A stretch of 28,142 nucleotides of DNA from RGIG5579 sp045531235 (GTDB taxonomy: Bacteria; Bacillota; Clostridia; Oscillospirales; SIG627), in assembly GCA_045531235.1 (NCBI GenBank), contig JAZSDQ010000063.1, forward strand, positions 1 through 28,142. Reading direction: 5' to 3'. Below, in pieces: positions 1-7,440 of this stretch. The position numbers were made by a program, and so were the translations under genes. Numbering within the stretch: position 1 is the stretch's first letter; every line of letters begins with the position of its first letter. The notes below the pieces were generated by a model. That model was not told where the DNA came from. It saw only the letters and a list, made by a program, of their open reading frames with translations, and did not search any database.

Positions 1-1
1 G

Positions 2-289
2 ATCGTTCTCGACCTTATCAGAGGTAAGAATGCAGAGCTTGCAAAGGGAATTCTGAAGAACACTACCAAGAGTGCCGCAGAACCTATTTTGAAACTTTTG
101 AATGAAGCGTGCGCAAACGCTGAAAACAATTTCCAGATGGACAAAGAAAAGCTGTTCGTAGCTGAGTGCTTTGCTACTCCCGGAACCACCCTGAAGAGAA
201 TTCAGCCCCGTGCCCAGGGTAGAGCATTCCGCATCTACAAGAGAGCTTCTCACATCACCATCGCAGTAGAAGAGAAAGGAGGAAATTAA
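2..289 (+). CDS. rplV: Ribosomal protein uL22, 5'-truncated by the window edge
   Basis: The frame is open from base 2 without a start codon and ends at TAA 287-289, so the N-terminus lies outside the window. The visible 95 residues read through VLDLIRGKNAELA and end in the conserved L22 tail (ATPGTTLKRIQPRAQGRAFRI). L22 binds 23S rRNA and its beta-hairpin lines the peptide exit tunnel of the large subunit. rpsC follows three bases after the stop, and its ribosome binding site AAAGGAGG lies inside the last codons of this gene, so the two are probably translationally coupled. Family assignment is certain; only the true start is unknown. Confidence 0.97.
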   Translation: MVLDLIRGKNAELAKGILKNTTKSAAEPILKLLNEACANAENNFQMDKEKLFVAECFATPGTTLKRIQPRAQGRAFRIYKRASHITIAVEEKGGN

Positions 290-292
290 GAG

Positions 293-1063
293 ATGGGACA
301 GAAAGTTAATCCTCACGGTCTCCGTGTCGGCGTAATCAAGGATTGGGATTCCAGATGGTTTGCTAAGGATGAAGATTTCGGTGACACTCTTGTTTCCGAC
401 TACAACCTTAGAAAGTATCTGAAGGAAAAACTGCAGGCTGCAGGCGTTCCCAAGATCGAAATCGAAAGAACCGTTTCCAAGGTTCGCGTAACCATTCACT
501 GCGCAAAACCCGGTATCATCATCGGCCGCGGCGGTTCCGAGATCGAAAAGCTCCGTGCAGAGCTTGAAAAGATGCTCGGCAAGTCTGTTGCAGTGAACGT
601 TGCTGAAGTAAAGCTTCCCGACCTCAACGCTCAGCTCGTTGCTGAAAACATTGCAGGTCAGCTGGAAAGAAGAATTTCCTTCCGCAGAGCTGTAAAGCTT
701 GCTATCGGCAGAACCATGCGCCTCGGCGCCCGCGGTATTAAGGTATGTGGCTCCGGCCGTATCGGCGGTGCAGAAATCGCACGTACCGAGCATTACCATG
801 AAGGTACCATCCCGCTGCAGACCATTCGTGCTGACATTGACTACGGCTTTGCTGAAGCCAATACCACTTACGGTAAAGTCGGCGTGAAGATCTGGATCTA
901 CAGAGGTGAGGTTCTTCAGACTGTAAACCGTACCAACCCCAGAAGAAACGACTCCCGTCAGGACCGTCGTCCTCGTGGCGACAGAAAGCCCGGCGACCGT
1001 CGCCCGGGCCCCAGATTCAACAATTCTTCCAGAGAAGGAGGACGCAGAAATGTTAATGCCTAA
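293..1063 (+). CDS. rpsC: Ribosomal protein uS3
   Basis: S3 sits at the mRNA entry side of the small subunit. The protein opens MGQKVNPHGLRVG and has a type 2 KH domain with its GRGG loop at residues 78-81, then the conserved C-terminal S3 domain to about residue 210. At 256 residues it is longer than the roughly 215-235 usual for the family. The excess is an Arg/Pro/Asp/Gly-rich, probably disordered tail (about 212-256). The ATG at 293 is preceded by AAAGGAGG. The last 14 bases overlap the start of rplP, which supports coupled translation. Assignment is certain. Confidence 0.98.
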   Translation: MGQKVNPHGLRVGVIKDWDSRWFAKDEDFGDTLVSDYNLRKYLKEKLQAAGVPKIEIERTVSKVRVTIHCAKPGIIIGRGGSEIEKLRAELEKMLGKSVAVNVAEVKLPDLNAQLVAENIAGQLERRISFRRAVKLAIGRTMRLGARGIKVCGSGRIGGAEIARTEHYHEGTIPLQTIRADIDYGFAEANTTYGKVGVKIWIYRGEVLQTVNRTNPRRNDSRQDRRPRGDRKPGDRRPGPRFNNSSREGGRRNVNA

Positions 1064-1475
1064 GAGAGTTAAATTCCGCCGCGTTCACCGTGGAAGACTG
1101 ACCGGTAAGGCATACCGTGGCAACAAGGTTACCAATGGTACCTACGGCCTGATGGCAATGGAACCCGCATGGATCACCAGCAATCAGATCGAAGCAGCCC
1201 GTATCGCTATGACCCGTTACATCAAGCGTGGCGGTCAGGTATGGATCAAGATTTTCCCCGACAAACCCATCACCGAGAAGCCTGCTGAAACCCGAATGGG
1301 TTCCGGTAAAGGTTCTCCCGAATACTGGGTTGCGGTTGTAAAACCCGGCAGAGTTATGTTTGAGATGGACGGCATCAGCGAAGAAGTTGCAAAAGAAGCT
1401 ATGCGTCTTGCTTCTCACAAACTCCCTATCAAGTGTAAATTCGTAACCAAGGAAGTTAAGGAGGATACACTGTGA
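1050..1475 (+). CDS. rplP: Ribosomal protein uL16
   Basis: L16 helps form the A-site and tRNA-binding region of the 50S subunit. I place the start at ATG 1050 (MLMPKRVKFRRVHRGRLTG), the usual L16 N-terminus, preceded by GAAGGAGG at 1034-1041. The frame stays open further upstream, but that part runs inside rpsC and does not resemble L16. The 141-residue length fits the family. Conserved segments include GLMAMEPAWIT and MGSGKGSPEYWVAVVKPG. It overlaps rpsC by 14 bases upstream and rpmC by 4 bases (GTGA) downstream. Confidence 0.97.
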   Translation: MLMPKRVKFRRVHRGRLTGKAYRGNKVTNGTYGLMAMEPAWITSNQIEAARIAMTRYIKRGGQVWIKIFPDKPITEKPAETRMGSGKGSPEYWVAVVKPGRVMFEMDGISEEVAKEAMRLASHKLPIKCKFVTKEVKEDTL

Positions 1476-1684
1476 AACTTAACGAAATCAGAGAAAAGAA
1501 CATTGACGAGTTGAACGCAGAGCTTGTTGCAAAGAAAGAAGAACTTTTCAACCTCCGCTTCCAGCACGCCATCAACCAGCTTGACAATCCTCAGAAGATC
1601 GTGGAAGTGCGTAAGACCATCGCTCGCATTATGACCGTGATCCGCGAGAAGGAAATCCAGGCCGGTAAAGACTCCGCTCAGTAA
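1472..1684 (+). CDS. rpmC: Ribosomal protein uL29
   Basis: L29 is a small helical-hairpin protein near the tunnel exit of the 50S subunit, close to the docking site of trigger factor and SRP. The 70-residue product (MKLNEIREKNIDELNAELV, then LFNLRFQHA) matches the family in sequence and length. It starts with GTG at 1472, inside the GTGA overlap with the rplP stop codon, and AAGGAGG at 1458-1464 lies within rplP. The overlap implies translation by termination-reinitiation. Its position between rplP and rpsQ is the universal bacterial order. Confidence 0.96.
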   Translation: MKLNEIREKNIDELNAELVAKKEELFNLRFQHAINQLDNPQKIVEVRKTIARIMTVIREKEIQAGKDSAQ

Positions 1685-1703
1685 GTAAAGGAGAAAAAAG
1701 ATC

Positions 1704-1958
1704 ATGGATAGAAACCTGAGAAAGACCCGTGTAGGAAAGGTCGTTTCCAATGCTACCGATAAGACCATCGTTGTTGCAATCGAAGACAACGTAAAGCATC
1801 CCCTCTACAGCAAGATCATCAAGAAGACCGTGAAGTTCATGGCTCACGATGAGCTCAATGAGTGCGGTGTTGGCGATAAGGTAGAGATCATGGAAACCAG
1901 ACCCCTTTCCAAGAATAAAAGATGGCGCCTTGTGAGAATCATCGAAAAGGCGAAATAA
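1704..1958 (+). CDS. rpsQ: Ribosomal protein uS17
   Basis: S17 is a primary 16S rRNA-binding protein with an OB fold, needed early in 30S assembly. The 84-residue protein has the typical start (MDRNLRKTRVGKVVSNATDKT) and the conserved VKHPLYSKIIKKT and MAHDE segments, with TRPLSKNKRWRLVRI near the C-terminus. The ATG at 1704 follows AAAGGAG by a short spacer. The gene sits 19 bases after rpmC, in the standard order. There is nothing unusual in it. Confidence 0.97.
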   Translation: MDRNLRKTRVGKVVSNATDKTIVVAIEDNVKHPLYSKIIKKTVKFMAHDELNECGVGDKVEIMETRPLSKNKRWRLVRIIEKAK

Positions 1959-1977
1959 CCGATAGGAGGTAACGAAA

Positions 1978-2346
1978 GTGATTCAGCAGCAAAGCTTAAT
2001 GAAAGTCGCTGATAACACCGGCGCAAAAGAGCTGATGTGCATCCGTGTACTCGGCGGCACCGGCAGACGCTACGCCGCCATCGGTGATGTAGTCGTTTGC
2101 TCCGTAAAGAAAGCAGCTCCCGGCGGTATGGTTAAGAAGGGCGATGTGGTGAAAGCCGTTGTCGTCAGAACCGTACATCCCGTTCGCAGATCTGACGGAT
2201 CTTACGTAAGATTCGATGAGAATGCGGCAGTTATCATTAAAGAAGACAAGAACCCCAGGGGAACCCGTATTTTCGGACCGGTTGCAAGAGAGCTTCGTGA
2301 TAAAGATTATCTGAAGATCCTCTCTCTCGCTCCCGAAGTACTCTGA
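1978..2346 (+). CDS. rplN: Ribosomal protein uL14
   Basis: L14 binds 23S rRNA at the subunit interface, near the factor-binding region, and contributes to intersubunit bridges. The product is 122 residues, exactly the usual length, starting MIQQQSLMKVADNTGAKELM and ending KILSLAPEVL. The start is GTG at 1978, set by ATAGGAGG just upstream. Its stop is followed by an unusually long 88-base spacer before rplX that holds an RNA hairpin (separate entry). In many bacteria rplN is the first gene of the spc operon; here no terminator or convincing promoter separates it from rpsQ. Confidence 0.97.
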   Translation: MIQQQSLMKVADNTGAKELMCIRVLGGTGRRYAAIGDVVVCSVKKAAPGGMVKKGDVVKAVVVRTVHPVRRSDGSYVRFDENAAVIIKEDKNPRGTRIFGPVARELRDKDYLKILSLAPEVL

Positions 2347-2375
2347 TTCTTGCCCCACCCATAGTAACGAAATGG

Positions 2376-2434
2376 AAGGAGAAAAGCGCTGAGCAATTCT
2401 GGAATGAAGAGTTGTAGGCAGCGCGTCCAAGAAA
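2376..2434 (+). promoter_or_regulatory. Displaced Shine-Dalgarno plus two-part hairpin upstream of rplX
   Basis: The only good ribosome binding site before rplX, AAGGAG at 2376-2381, lies 53 bases from the ATG at 2435. Between them is an RNA that can fold: GCGCTG (2386-2391) pairs with CAGCGC (2419-2424), and CAATTCT (2394-2400) pairs with AGAGTTG (2408-2414, one G-T), with loop GGAATGA and an asymmetric internal loop AG/TAGG. If the hairpin forms, only about 14 unpaired bases remain between the Shine-Dalgarno and the ATG. Function is inferred from the layout. Confidence 0.55.
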
Positions 2435-2776
2435 ATGAATAATAAGCTTCACATTAAAAAAGGCGATACAGTCGTTTTGAATGTCGGCAGCTATTCCAAC
2501 AAGTTCACGAAGCCCGGCACTCCCAAGACCGGTAAGGTTCTGGAAGTAAGCCCCAAGGAAGGCAAAGTGATCGTAGAAGGAATCAACATGGTGTCTAAGC
2601 ACGTGAAGCCCAGAAAGCAGGGCGAAACCGGCGGCATCGTGAAGGCAGAAGCTCCGATCAAGGCTTGCAAAGTAAGCCTTTACTGCCCCAAGTGCGAAAA
2701 GGGCGTTAGAACCAAAGTTAAAATCGAAGACGGCAAGAAGACCCGCGTTTGTGCAAAATGCGGCGCCGAGCTGTAA
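2435..2776 (+). CDS. rplX: Ribosomal protein uL24 with zinc-ribbon tail
   Basis: L24 is an assembly-initiator protein of the 50S subunit, located near the tunnel exit. Residues 1-40 form a KOW motif (KKGDTVVLNVGSY). The C-terminus carries two CxxC pairs (C84/C87 and C106/C109), suggesting a zinc ribbon. At 113 residues it is slightly longer than the usual 102-105. The ATG at 2435 has no adjacent Shine-Dalgarno; the next in-frame codons upstream contain no alternative start before a TGA at 2405, so this start is forced. A strong ribosome binding site lies 53 bases away, behind a hairpin. rplE follows closely. Confidence 0.95.
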   Translation: MNNKLHIKKGDTVVLNVGSYSNKFTKPGTPKTGKVLEVSPKEGKVIVEGINMVSKHVKPRKQGETGGIVKAEAPIKACKVSLYCPKCEKGVRTKVKIEDGKKTRVCAKCGAEL

Positions 2777-2790
2777 GGGAGGTAGTTGAA

Positions 2791-3330
2791 ATGGCAAAAA
2801 TGAAAGATTTTTACCGCAATGAAGTCGCTCCCGCTTTGATGGAAGAATTCAAGTATAAGAGCGTTATGCAGATCCCCAAGATCGACAAGATCGTGGTTAA
2901 CGTAGGCGCAGGCGAAGCAAAGGAAAATGCTAAGGTTATCGATAATATTATCGACGATCTCTCTACCATCACCGGTCAGAAGGCAGTTCCCACCTACGCA
3001 AAGAAGTCTGTTGCAAACTTCAAGATCCGTCAGGGTCAGAAGATCGGCGCAAAGGTTACCCTTCGCGGCGACATTATGTACGAGTTCATTGACCGTCTTT
3101 TCCATCTTGCTCTCCCCAGAGTACGCGACTTCAAGGGCATCAATCCCGATGCATTTGACGGACGTGGAAACTACTCTTTGGGTATCAAAGAGCAGCTTAT
3201 CTTCCCCGAAATCGAGTATGATAAGATCGATAAAATCCGCGGTATGGACATCGTATTCGTAACCACCGCAAACACCGACGAAGAAGCTCGGAAGCTCCTC
3301 GCACTGATGGGCGCTCCGTTCTCTAGATAA
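2791..3330 (+). CDS. rplE: Ribosomal protein uL5
   Basis: L5 binds 5S rRNA and contacts the P-site tRNA in the central protuberance. The start is placed at ATG 2791 (MAKMKDFYRNEVAPALMEEF) because it follows AAGGGAGG and matches the family N-terminus; the frame extends upstream only into rplX. The 179-residue length is normal. Conserved segments include MQIPKIDKIVVNVGAGEA, the QKAVPTYAKKSVANFKIR stretch and LPRVRDFKGI. It lies 14 bases after rplX and 20 bases before rpsN. Confidence 0.97.
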   Translation: MAKMKDFYRNEVAPALMEEFKYKSVMQIPKIDKIVVNVGAGEAKENAKVIDNIIDDLSTITGQKAVPTYAKKSVANFKIRQGQKIGAKVTLRGDIMYEFIDRLFHLALPRVRDFKGINPDAFDGRGNYSLGIKEQLIFPEIEYDKIDKIRGMDIVFVTTANTDEEARKLLALMGAPFSR

Positions 3331-3350
3331 GGTAAGGAGGAAAGAATAAA

Positions 3351-3536
3351 ATGGCAAAGAAAGCAATGATTCTCAAGCAGCAGAAGAAGCAGAAGTTCTC
3401 CACCAGAGAGTACACCAGATGCAAAATCTGCGGCCGTCCCCACGCTTATCTTCGTAAATTCGGTATCTGCCGTATCTGCTTCCGCGAACTGGCTTACAAG
3501 GGTCAGATCCCCGGAGTTAGAAAGGCCAGCTGGTAA
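3351..3536 (+). CDS. rpsN: Ribosomal protein uS14, zinc-binding type (type Z)
   Basis: S14 binds the 3' domain of 16S rRNA in the head of the 30S subunit. This is the short, zinc-binding form of 61 residues, with C24, C27, C40 and C43 in two CxxC pairs (CKICG and CRICF). It starts MAKKAMILKQQKKQKFSTRE after AAGGAGG. The zinc form is standard in Gram-positive bacteria and differs from the roughly 100-residue zinc-free form. A 72-base spacer with a stem-loop separates it from rpsH. Confidence 0.97.
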   Translation: MAKKAMILKQQKKQKFSTREYTRCKICGRPHAYLRKFGICRICFRELAYKGQIPGVRKASW

Positions 3537-3560
3537 AATACCGGCAATTATGTATTCAAG

Positions 3561-3579
3561 TGCAAGGAAAATCCTTGCA
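3561..3579 (+). repeat. Perfect inverted repeat between rpsN and rpsH
   Basis: TGCAAGGA (3561-3568) and TCCTTGCA (3572-3579) form a perfect 8-bp stem with an AAA loop in the rpsN-rpsH spacer. No T tract follows, so it is not an intrinsic terminator. The rpsH ribosome binding site CAGGAGG begins about 15 bases downstream. A processing site or an autoregulatory protein-binding hairpin is possible; the sequence does not decide. Confidence 0.6.
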
Positions 3580-3608
3580 AACTAAATGCAAATCAGGAGG
3601 AAATATTA

Positions 3609-4007
3609 ATGCAAATTTCAGACGTTATTGCTGATATGCTCACTCGTATCAGAAACGCTAATGCTGCAAAGCATGAAAAAGTAGATATCCCCAACTCCAA
3701 TATGAAGAGAGCCATCGCTCAGATCCTGTTGGACGAAGGATACATCAAAGGTTTTGAAGTTGTGGATAACGGCAATCAGGGTATCATCCGTGTTACCTTG
3801 AAGTACGGTCCCAACAAGCAAAGGATCATTCAGGGCATCCGCAGAGTATCCAAGCCCGGTCTTCGCATCTACACCAGCTGCGAAGAGATCCCCCAGGTTA
3901 TGCACGGTCTCGGCGTTGCCATCGTATCCACCTCTAAGGGTGTTATGACCGACCGCGCTGCAAGAAAAGCAAATGTTGGCGGCGAAGTGCTCGCTTTCAT
4001 TTGGTAA
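3609..4007 (+). CDS. rpsH: Ribosomal protein uS8
   Basis: S8 is a primary binder of the central domain of 16S rRNA; in E. coli it also represses the spc operon by binding its mRNA. The 132-residue product has the family start (MQISDVIADMLTRIRNANAA) and the conserved C-terminal region with VSTSKGVMTDRAAR and GGEVLAFIW. The ATG at 3609 follows CAGGAGG. A stem-loop lies in the spacer just upstream, which could be related to autoregulation, but no direct resemblance to a known S8 site was established by eye. Confidence 0.97.
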   Translation: MQISDVIADMLTRIRNANAAKHEKVDIPNSNMKRAIAQILLDEGYIKGFEVVDNGNQGIIRVTLKYGPNKQRIIQGIRRVSKPGLRIYTSCEEIPQVMHGLGVAIVSTSKGVMTDRAARKANVGGEVLAFIW

Positions 4008-4022
4008 GGGAGGGCAAAGAAT

Positions 4023-4559
4023 ATGTCAAGAATTGGATTAAAGCCCGTCGCAATTCCCGCAGGTGTAAAGGTTACCGTTAACGGTAGCACTGTTACCGTG
4101 CAGGGTCCTAAGGGCACTCTCACCAGAGAATTCCACCCTCTGATGCAGGTGGAAGTTGGAGCTAGCGAAGTTATCGTTAAGCGCCCCAACGATGAAAAGA
4201 CCGCTAAGAGCCTTCACGGCCTTTCCCGTACCCTTCTTGCCAATATGGTAGAAGGTGTTACCAACGGCTACAAGAAGGAGCTGGAAATCAGCGAAGGCGG
4301 CTACCGCGCCCAGAAGAAGGGTAACCAGTTGGTTATGAACCTTGGCTTCTCTCATGACGTTGTTATGACCGAAGGCGACGGAATCACCTTTGAAGTACCC
4401 GATGCCAACCACGTTACCGTTTGCGGTATCGATAAGCAGAAGGTCGGACAGATCGCTGCCGAAGTAAGAGGCAAGAGACCTCCCGAACCCTATCTGGGTA
4501 AAGGCGTTAAGTATGTTGGCGAACGTATTCGCCGCAAATCCGGTAAGGCCGGCAAATAA
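4023..4559 (+). CDS. rplF: Ribosomal protein uL6
   Basis: L6 sits near the sarcin-ricin loop and the factor-binding site of the 50S subunit. The 178-residue protein has two tandem L6 domains (about 10-80 and 90-165), begins MSRIGLKPVAIPAGVKVTV and ends with the characteristic PPEPYLGKGVKYVGERIRRK segment. The start codon at 4023 follows AAGGGAGG within 15 bases of the rpsH stop. Length and order are standard. Confidence 0.97.
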   Translation: MSRIGLKPVAIPAGVKVTVNGSTVTVQGPKGTLTREFHPLMQVEVGASEVIVKRPNDEKTAKSLHGLSRTLLANMVEGVTNGYKKELEISEGGYRAQKKGNQLVMNLGFSHDVVMTEGDGITFEVPDANHVTVCGIDKQKVGQIAAEVRGKRPPEPYLGKGVKYVGERIRRKSGKAGK

Positions 4560-4577
4560 GGAAAGGAGTGGAATAGA

Positions 4578-4937
4578 ATGGTTTCTCGCGTTGATACGAA
4601 TAAAAAGCGTATTAGAAGACATAAAAGAGTTCGCGGTAAGATTTTCGGAACCGCTCAGAAGCCCAGACTTTGCGTTTTCAGATCTCTGAAGAATATCTAT
4701 GCTCAGCTGATCGATGATGAAAACGGCAAGACTCTGGCCTCCGCTTCCTCCCTTGATAAGGAATTCAATCAGTACGGCGGCAACAAAGAAGCCGCAAAGC
4801 TTGTGGGACAGGCAGTTGCAAAGGCTGCTCTTGAAAAGGGCATTACAGAGGTAGTGTTCGACCGTGGCGGTTATATCTTCCACGGACGTGTTCAGGAGCT
4901 CGCTGAAGGCGCCCGCGAAGCTGGTTTAAAATTCTAA
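4578..4937 (+). CDS. rplR: Ribosomal protein uL18
   Basis: L18 binds 5S rRNA together with L5 in the central protuberance. The 119-residue product begins MVSRVDTNKKRIRRHKRVRGKI in the corresponding record and has the typical RLCVFRSLKNIYAQ-like segment (here PRLCVFRSLKNIYAQLIDD) and the C-terminal VFDRGGYIFHGRVQ and LAEGAREAGLKF. The ATG at 4578 follows GAAAGGAG. rpsE begins 13 bases downstream. Confidence 0.97.
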   Translation: MVSRVDTNKKRIRRHKRVRGKIFGTAQKPRLCVFRSLKNIYAQLIDDENGKTLASASSLDKEFNQYGGNKEAAKLVGQAVAKAALEKGITEVVFDRGGYIFHGRVQELAEGAREAGLKF

Positions 4938-4950
4938 AGGGGGAAATGAT

Positions 4951-5454
4951 ATGGCACAGAGAATTGATGCGGCTACTCTCGATCTGAGAGAAGACGTAGT
5001 ATATACCAAAAGCGTTTCCAAGACTGTAAAAGGCGGTCGTGTCCGTAAGTTCTCCGCACTTGTTGTGGTAGGCGACGGTCAGGGCCACGTAGGCTACGGT
5101 CTCGGTAAAGCATCCGAGCGTCCCGAAGCAGTCCGCAAGGGCGTGGAAGACGCAAAGAAAAATATGATTGAAGTTTCCCTGAAGGGAACTACAATTCCTC
5201 ACGAGATCATCGGTGAATTCGGCGCAGGCCGCGTTCTTCTGAAACCCGCTCCCAAGGGTACCGGTATCATTGCCGGCGGTAAGGTAAGAAGCGTACTGCA
5301 GCTCGCAGGTATTACCGATATCCGTACCAAGTGTCTGGGTACCAACAACCCCGGTAACGTGGTAAAGGCTACCTTCGAAGGACTTCGTGCTCTCCGCTCT
5401 GCTCAGGAAGTAGCTGCGATGAGAGGCAAGACTCCCGAAGAAATTCTGAACTGA
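4951..5454 (+). CDS. rpsE: Ribosomal protein uS5
   Basis: S5 lies on the solvent side of the 30S subunit, shapes the mRNA entry channel and affects decoding accuracy. Of 167 residues, about 10-75 form the double-stranded-RNA-binding-like S5 domain (VYTKSVSKTVKGGRVRKFSA, then VGYGLGKA), followed by the C-terminal domain (GAGRVLLKPAPKGTGIIAGG). It starts at ATG 4951 after AAAGGGGGA. One slight variation is SERPEAVRKG where EVPEAIRKG is common. Confidence 0.97.
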   Translation: MAQRIDAATLDLREDVVYTKSVSKTVKGGRVRKFSALVVVGDGQGHVGYGLGKASERPEAVRKGVEDAKKNMIEVSLKGTTIPHEIIGEFGAGRVLLKPAPKGTGIIAGGKVRSVLQLAGITDIRTKCLGTNNPGNVVKATFEGLRALRSAQEVAAMRGKTPEEILN

Positions 5455-5470
5455 ACGAGGAGGAGAAACA

Positions 5471-5647
5471 ATGGCTCTTAAAATTACTCTCGAGAAAAGC
5501 CTGATCGGCAGACTCGAAAAACAGAAAAAGACTGCTGCTTCTCTCGGCCTGAAGAAGATCGGCGATACCACCGTTCAGGAAGATAACGCAGCAACCAAGG
5601 GCAAAATCGAAGTGATCAAGCACATGGTTCGCGTCGAAAACGCCTAA
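5471..5647 (+). CDS. rpmD: Ribosomal protein uL30
   Basis: L30 is a small peripheral 50S protein present in many but not all bacteria. The 58-residue product reads MALKITLEKSLIGRLEKQKK, then ASLGLKKIGDTT, and ends KHMVRVENA; this is the family pattern, including the (S)LGL-K-I core. The ATG at 5471 follows GAGGAGG. It fits exactly between rpsE and rplO, its conserved place, with spacers of 16 and 19 bases. Confidence 0.96.
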   Translation: MALKITLEKSLIGRLEKQKKTAASLGLKKIGDTTVQEDNAATKGKIEVIKHMVRVENA

Positions 5648-5666
5648 GATAATAGGAGGAACAACA

Positions 5667-6110
5667 ATGAAGCTTCATGAATTGACCCCCGCCACGCCCA
5701 CCAAAAAGGCATGGCGTAAGGGCAGAGGCCCCGGCTCCGGAAACGGTAAGACTGGCGGTCGCGGACACAAGGGCCAGCAGGCTCGTTCCGGCGGCGGCGT
5801 TCGTATCGGTTTCGAAGGTGGACAGATGCCCGAATACAGAAGACTTCCCAAGAGAGGCTTTAACAACGCAAGATTTGCTACCGAATATGCTATCGTAAAC
5901 CTTTCCGTTTTGGATAAGGCATTCGAAGACGGCGCAGTAGTTGATCTCGTAGCTCTCGTGGAAGCAAACATTATTTCTAAGCCGCTCGACGGCCTCAAGG
6001 TTCTCGGAAACGGCAATCTGACCAAAAAGCTCACCGTTAAGGCTCAGAAGATTTCCGAAGCTGCTAAGGCAAAGATCGAGGCAGCCGGCGGAACGGTTGA
6101 GGTGATCTAA
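5667..6110 (+). CDS. rplO: Ribosomal protein uL15
   Basis: L15 is a late-assembly 50S protein with a long glycine- and basic-rich N-terminal extension that threads into 23S rRNA. The 147-residue product begins MKLHELTPATPTKKAWRKGR, has repeated GSGNGKTGGRGHKGQQAR-type glycine-rich sequence up to about residue 45, and a globular C-terminus. AGGAGG precedes ATG 5667. secY begins at the very next base after its stop, so secY translation probably depends on rplO. Confidence 0.97.
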   Translation: MKLHELTPATPTKKAWRKGRGPGSGNGKTGGRGHKGQQARSGGGVRIGFEGGQMPEYRRLPKRGFNNARFATEYAIVNLSVLDKAFEDGAVVDLVALVEANIISKPLDGLKVLGNGNLTKKLTVKAQKISEAAKAKIEAAGGTVEVI

Positions 6111-7439
6111 GTGCTGAAAACATTTGCCAACGCTTGGAAGCTCCCCGATCTTCGGAAAAAACTGGTCTTTACATTTGTTGTCATTTTGATCTATCGGATT
6201 GGTTGTGTTTTGCCCGTTCCGTTTATCAATGCAGATGTAATTGAAAGCTGGTTTTCCAGCGATGCAAACGGAACCGTGCTTCAGTATCTGAACATTCTTT
6301 CCGGTAGTGCATTCTCCCAAGCGACTTTGTTCGCACTGTCTGTTTCACCTTACATCACTTCTTCTATCGTTATTCAGCTTCTTACCATTGCAATTCCTGC
6401 ATTGGAAAGACTCAGCAAAGAAGGCGAAGAAGGCAAGAAGAAAATTACTCAGATTACCCGTTATGCCACCATTGCCATCGCACTGATCACCTCTTACGGT
6501 TACTATGTAACTTTGAAGAGCATCGATGCTATCGACAATCCCGGTTGGTTTGCGGCGATCGTAATTATTTCCTGTCATTGTGCCGGTGCAGCTCTTATTA
6601 TGTGGCTGGCTGAAAAAATCAATGATAACGGAATCGGCAATGGCATCTCTATGATCCTGTTTGCCAACATTATCGCATCCCTTCCTACCATGGTTTCAGG
6701 CTTTGTATCTACTTTGGATTTTGCAAACGGCGCTACCTTTAAGAATGTTGTTTCTACCATTCTGGTGTATGCAATCTTTGTAGTAATCGCAGTTTTGATC
6801 GTAGCTTTCGTCGTCTTTATGACGGAATCCGAAAGAAAGATCCCTGTTCAGTATGCAAAGCGCGTTGTCGGCCGTAAAATGTATGGCGGACAGAACACTC
6901 ACCTTCCCATTAAGCTCAATATGAGCGGTGTTATGCCCATCATTTTTGCTTCCAGCATTTTGATGCTTCCCGCTACTATTGCTATGTTCTTCCCCGATCC
7001 TGAGGAAGGCAGCTTCTGGGAAAGCTTCCTGAGTGTATTCACAAACCCCGGTATTCTCTATGTAGTAATCGAACTTCTTCTCATCATCGGATTTTCCTAC
7101 TTCTATCTGGCGATCTCCTTTAATCCCGTAGAAGTTGCAAACAATCTGAAGAAGAACGGCGGTATGATCCCCGGTGTTCGTCCCGGTAAGCCTACCAGCG
7201 ATTACATTTCCAGCTCTCTGAAGAAGATCACCTTGATCGGTGCATTCTTCCTGGGTGCCATTGCAGTACTTCCTATGGTCGTTAACATCATTGCATCGCT
7301 CTTCCCGAACGGTGTAAATCTTGGTAGCGTATCTTTCGGTGGTACTTCAATGCTGATTATCGTCGGTGTCGTTCTTGAGACCGTTCGTGATCTGGAAGCA
7401 CAGATTACCATGAGACATTACAAGGGATTCTTGGGATAA
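6111..7439 (+). CDS. secY: Protein translocase subunit SecY
   Basis: SecY is the channel-forming subunit of the SecYEG translocon in the cytoplasmic membrane. The 442-residue protein begins MLKTFANAWKLPDLRKKLVF and contains about ten hydrophobic segments, the conserved PFINADVIESWF region after the first membrane span, the cytosolic loop motif ESERKIPVQYAKR and MRHYKGFLG near the C-terminus. The start is GTG directly abutting the rplO stop, with GAGGTGAT in the rplO end serving as ribosome binding site. adk follows one base later. Confidence 0.97.
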   Translation: MLKTFANAWKLPDLRKKLVFTFVVILIYRIGCVLPVPFINADVIESWFSSDANGTVLQYLNILSGSAFSQATLFALSVSPYITSSIVIQLLTIAIPALERLSKEGEEGKKKITQITRYATIAIALITSYGYYVTLKSIDAIDNPGWFAAIVIISCHCAGAALIMWLAEKINDNGIGNGISMILFANIIASLPTMVSGFVSTLDFANGATFKNVVSTILVYAIFVVIAVLIVAFVVFMTESERKIPVQYAKRVVGRKMYGGQNTHLPIKLNMSGVMPIIFASSILMLPATIAMFFPDPEEGSFWESFLSVFTNPGILYVVIELLLIIGFSYFYLAISFNPVEVANNLKKNGGMIPGVRPGKPTSDYISSSLKKITLIGAFFLGAIAVLPMVVNIIASLFPNGVNLGSVSFGGTSMLIIVGVVLETVRDLEAQITMRHYKGFLG

Positions 7440-7440
7440 G

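Noticed and set aside
2372..2392. Six-codon frame ATG GAA GGA GAA AAG CGC TGA upstream of rplX.
   Set aside because: Its ATG lies at the Shine-Dalgarno itself and has no ribosome binding site of its own; the AAGGAG is better explained as the displaced rplX signal.
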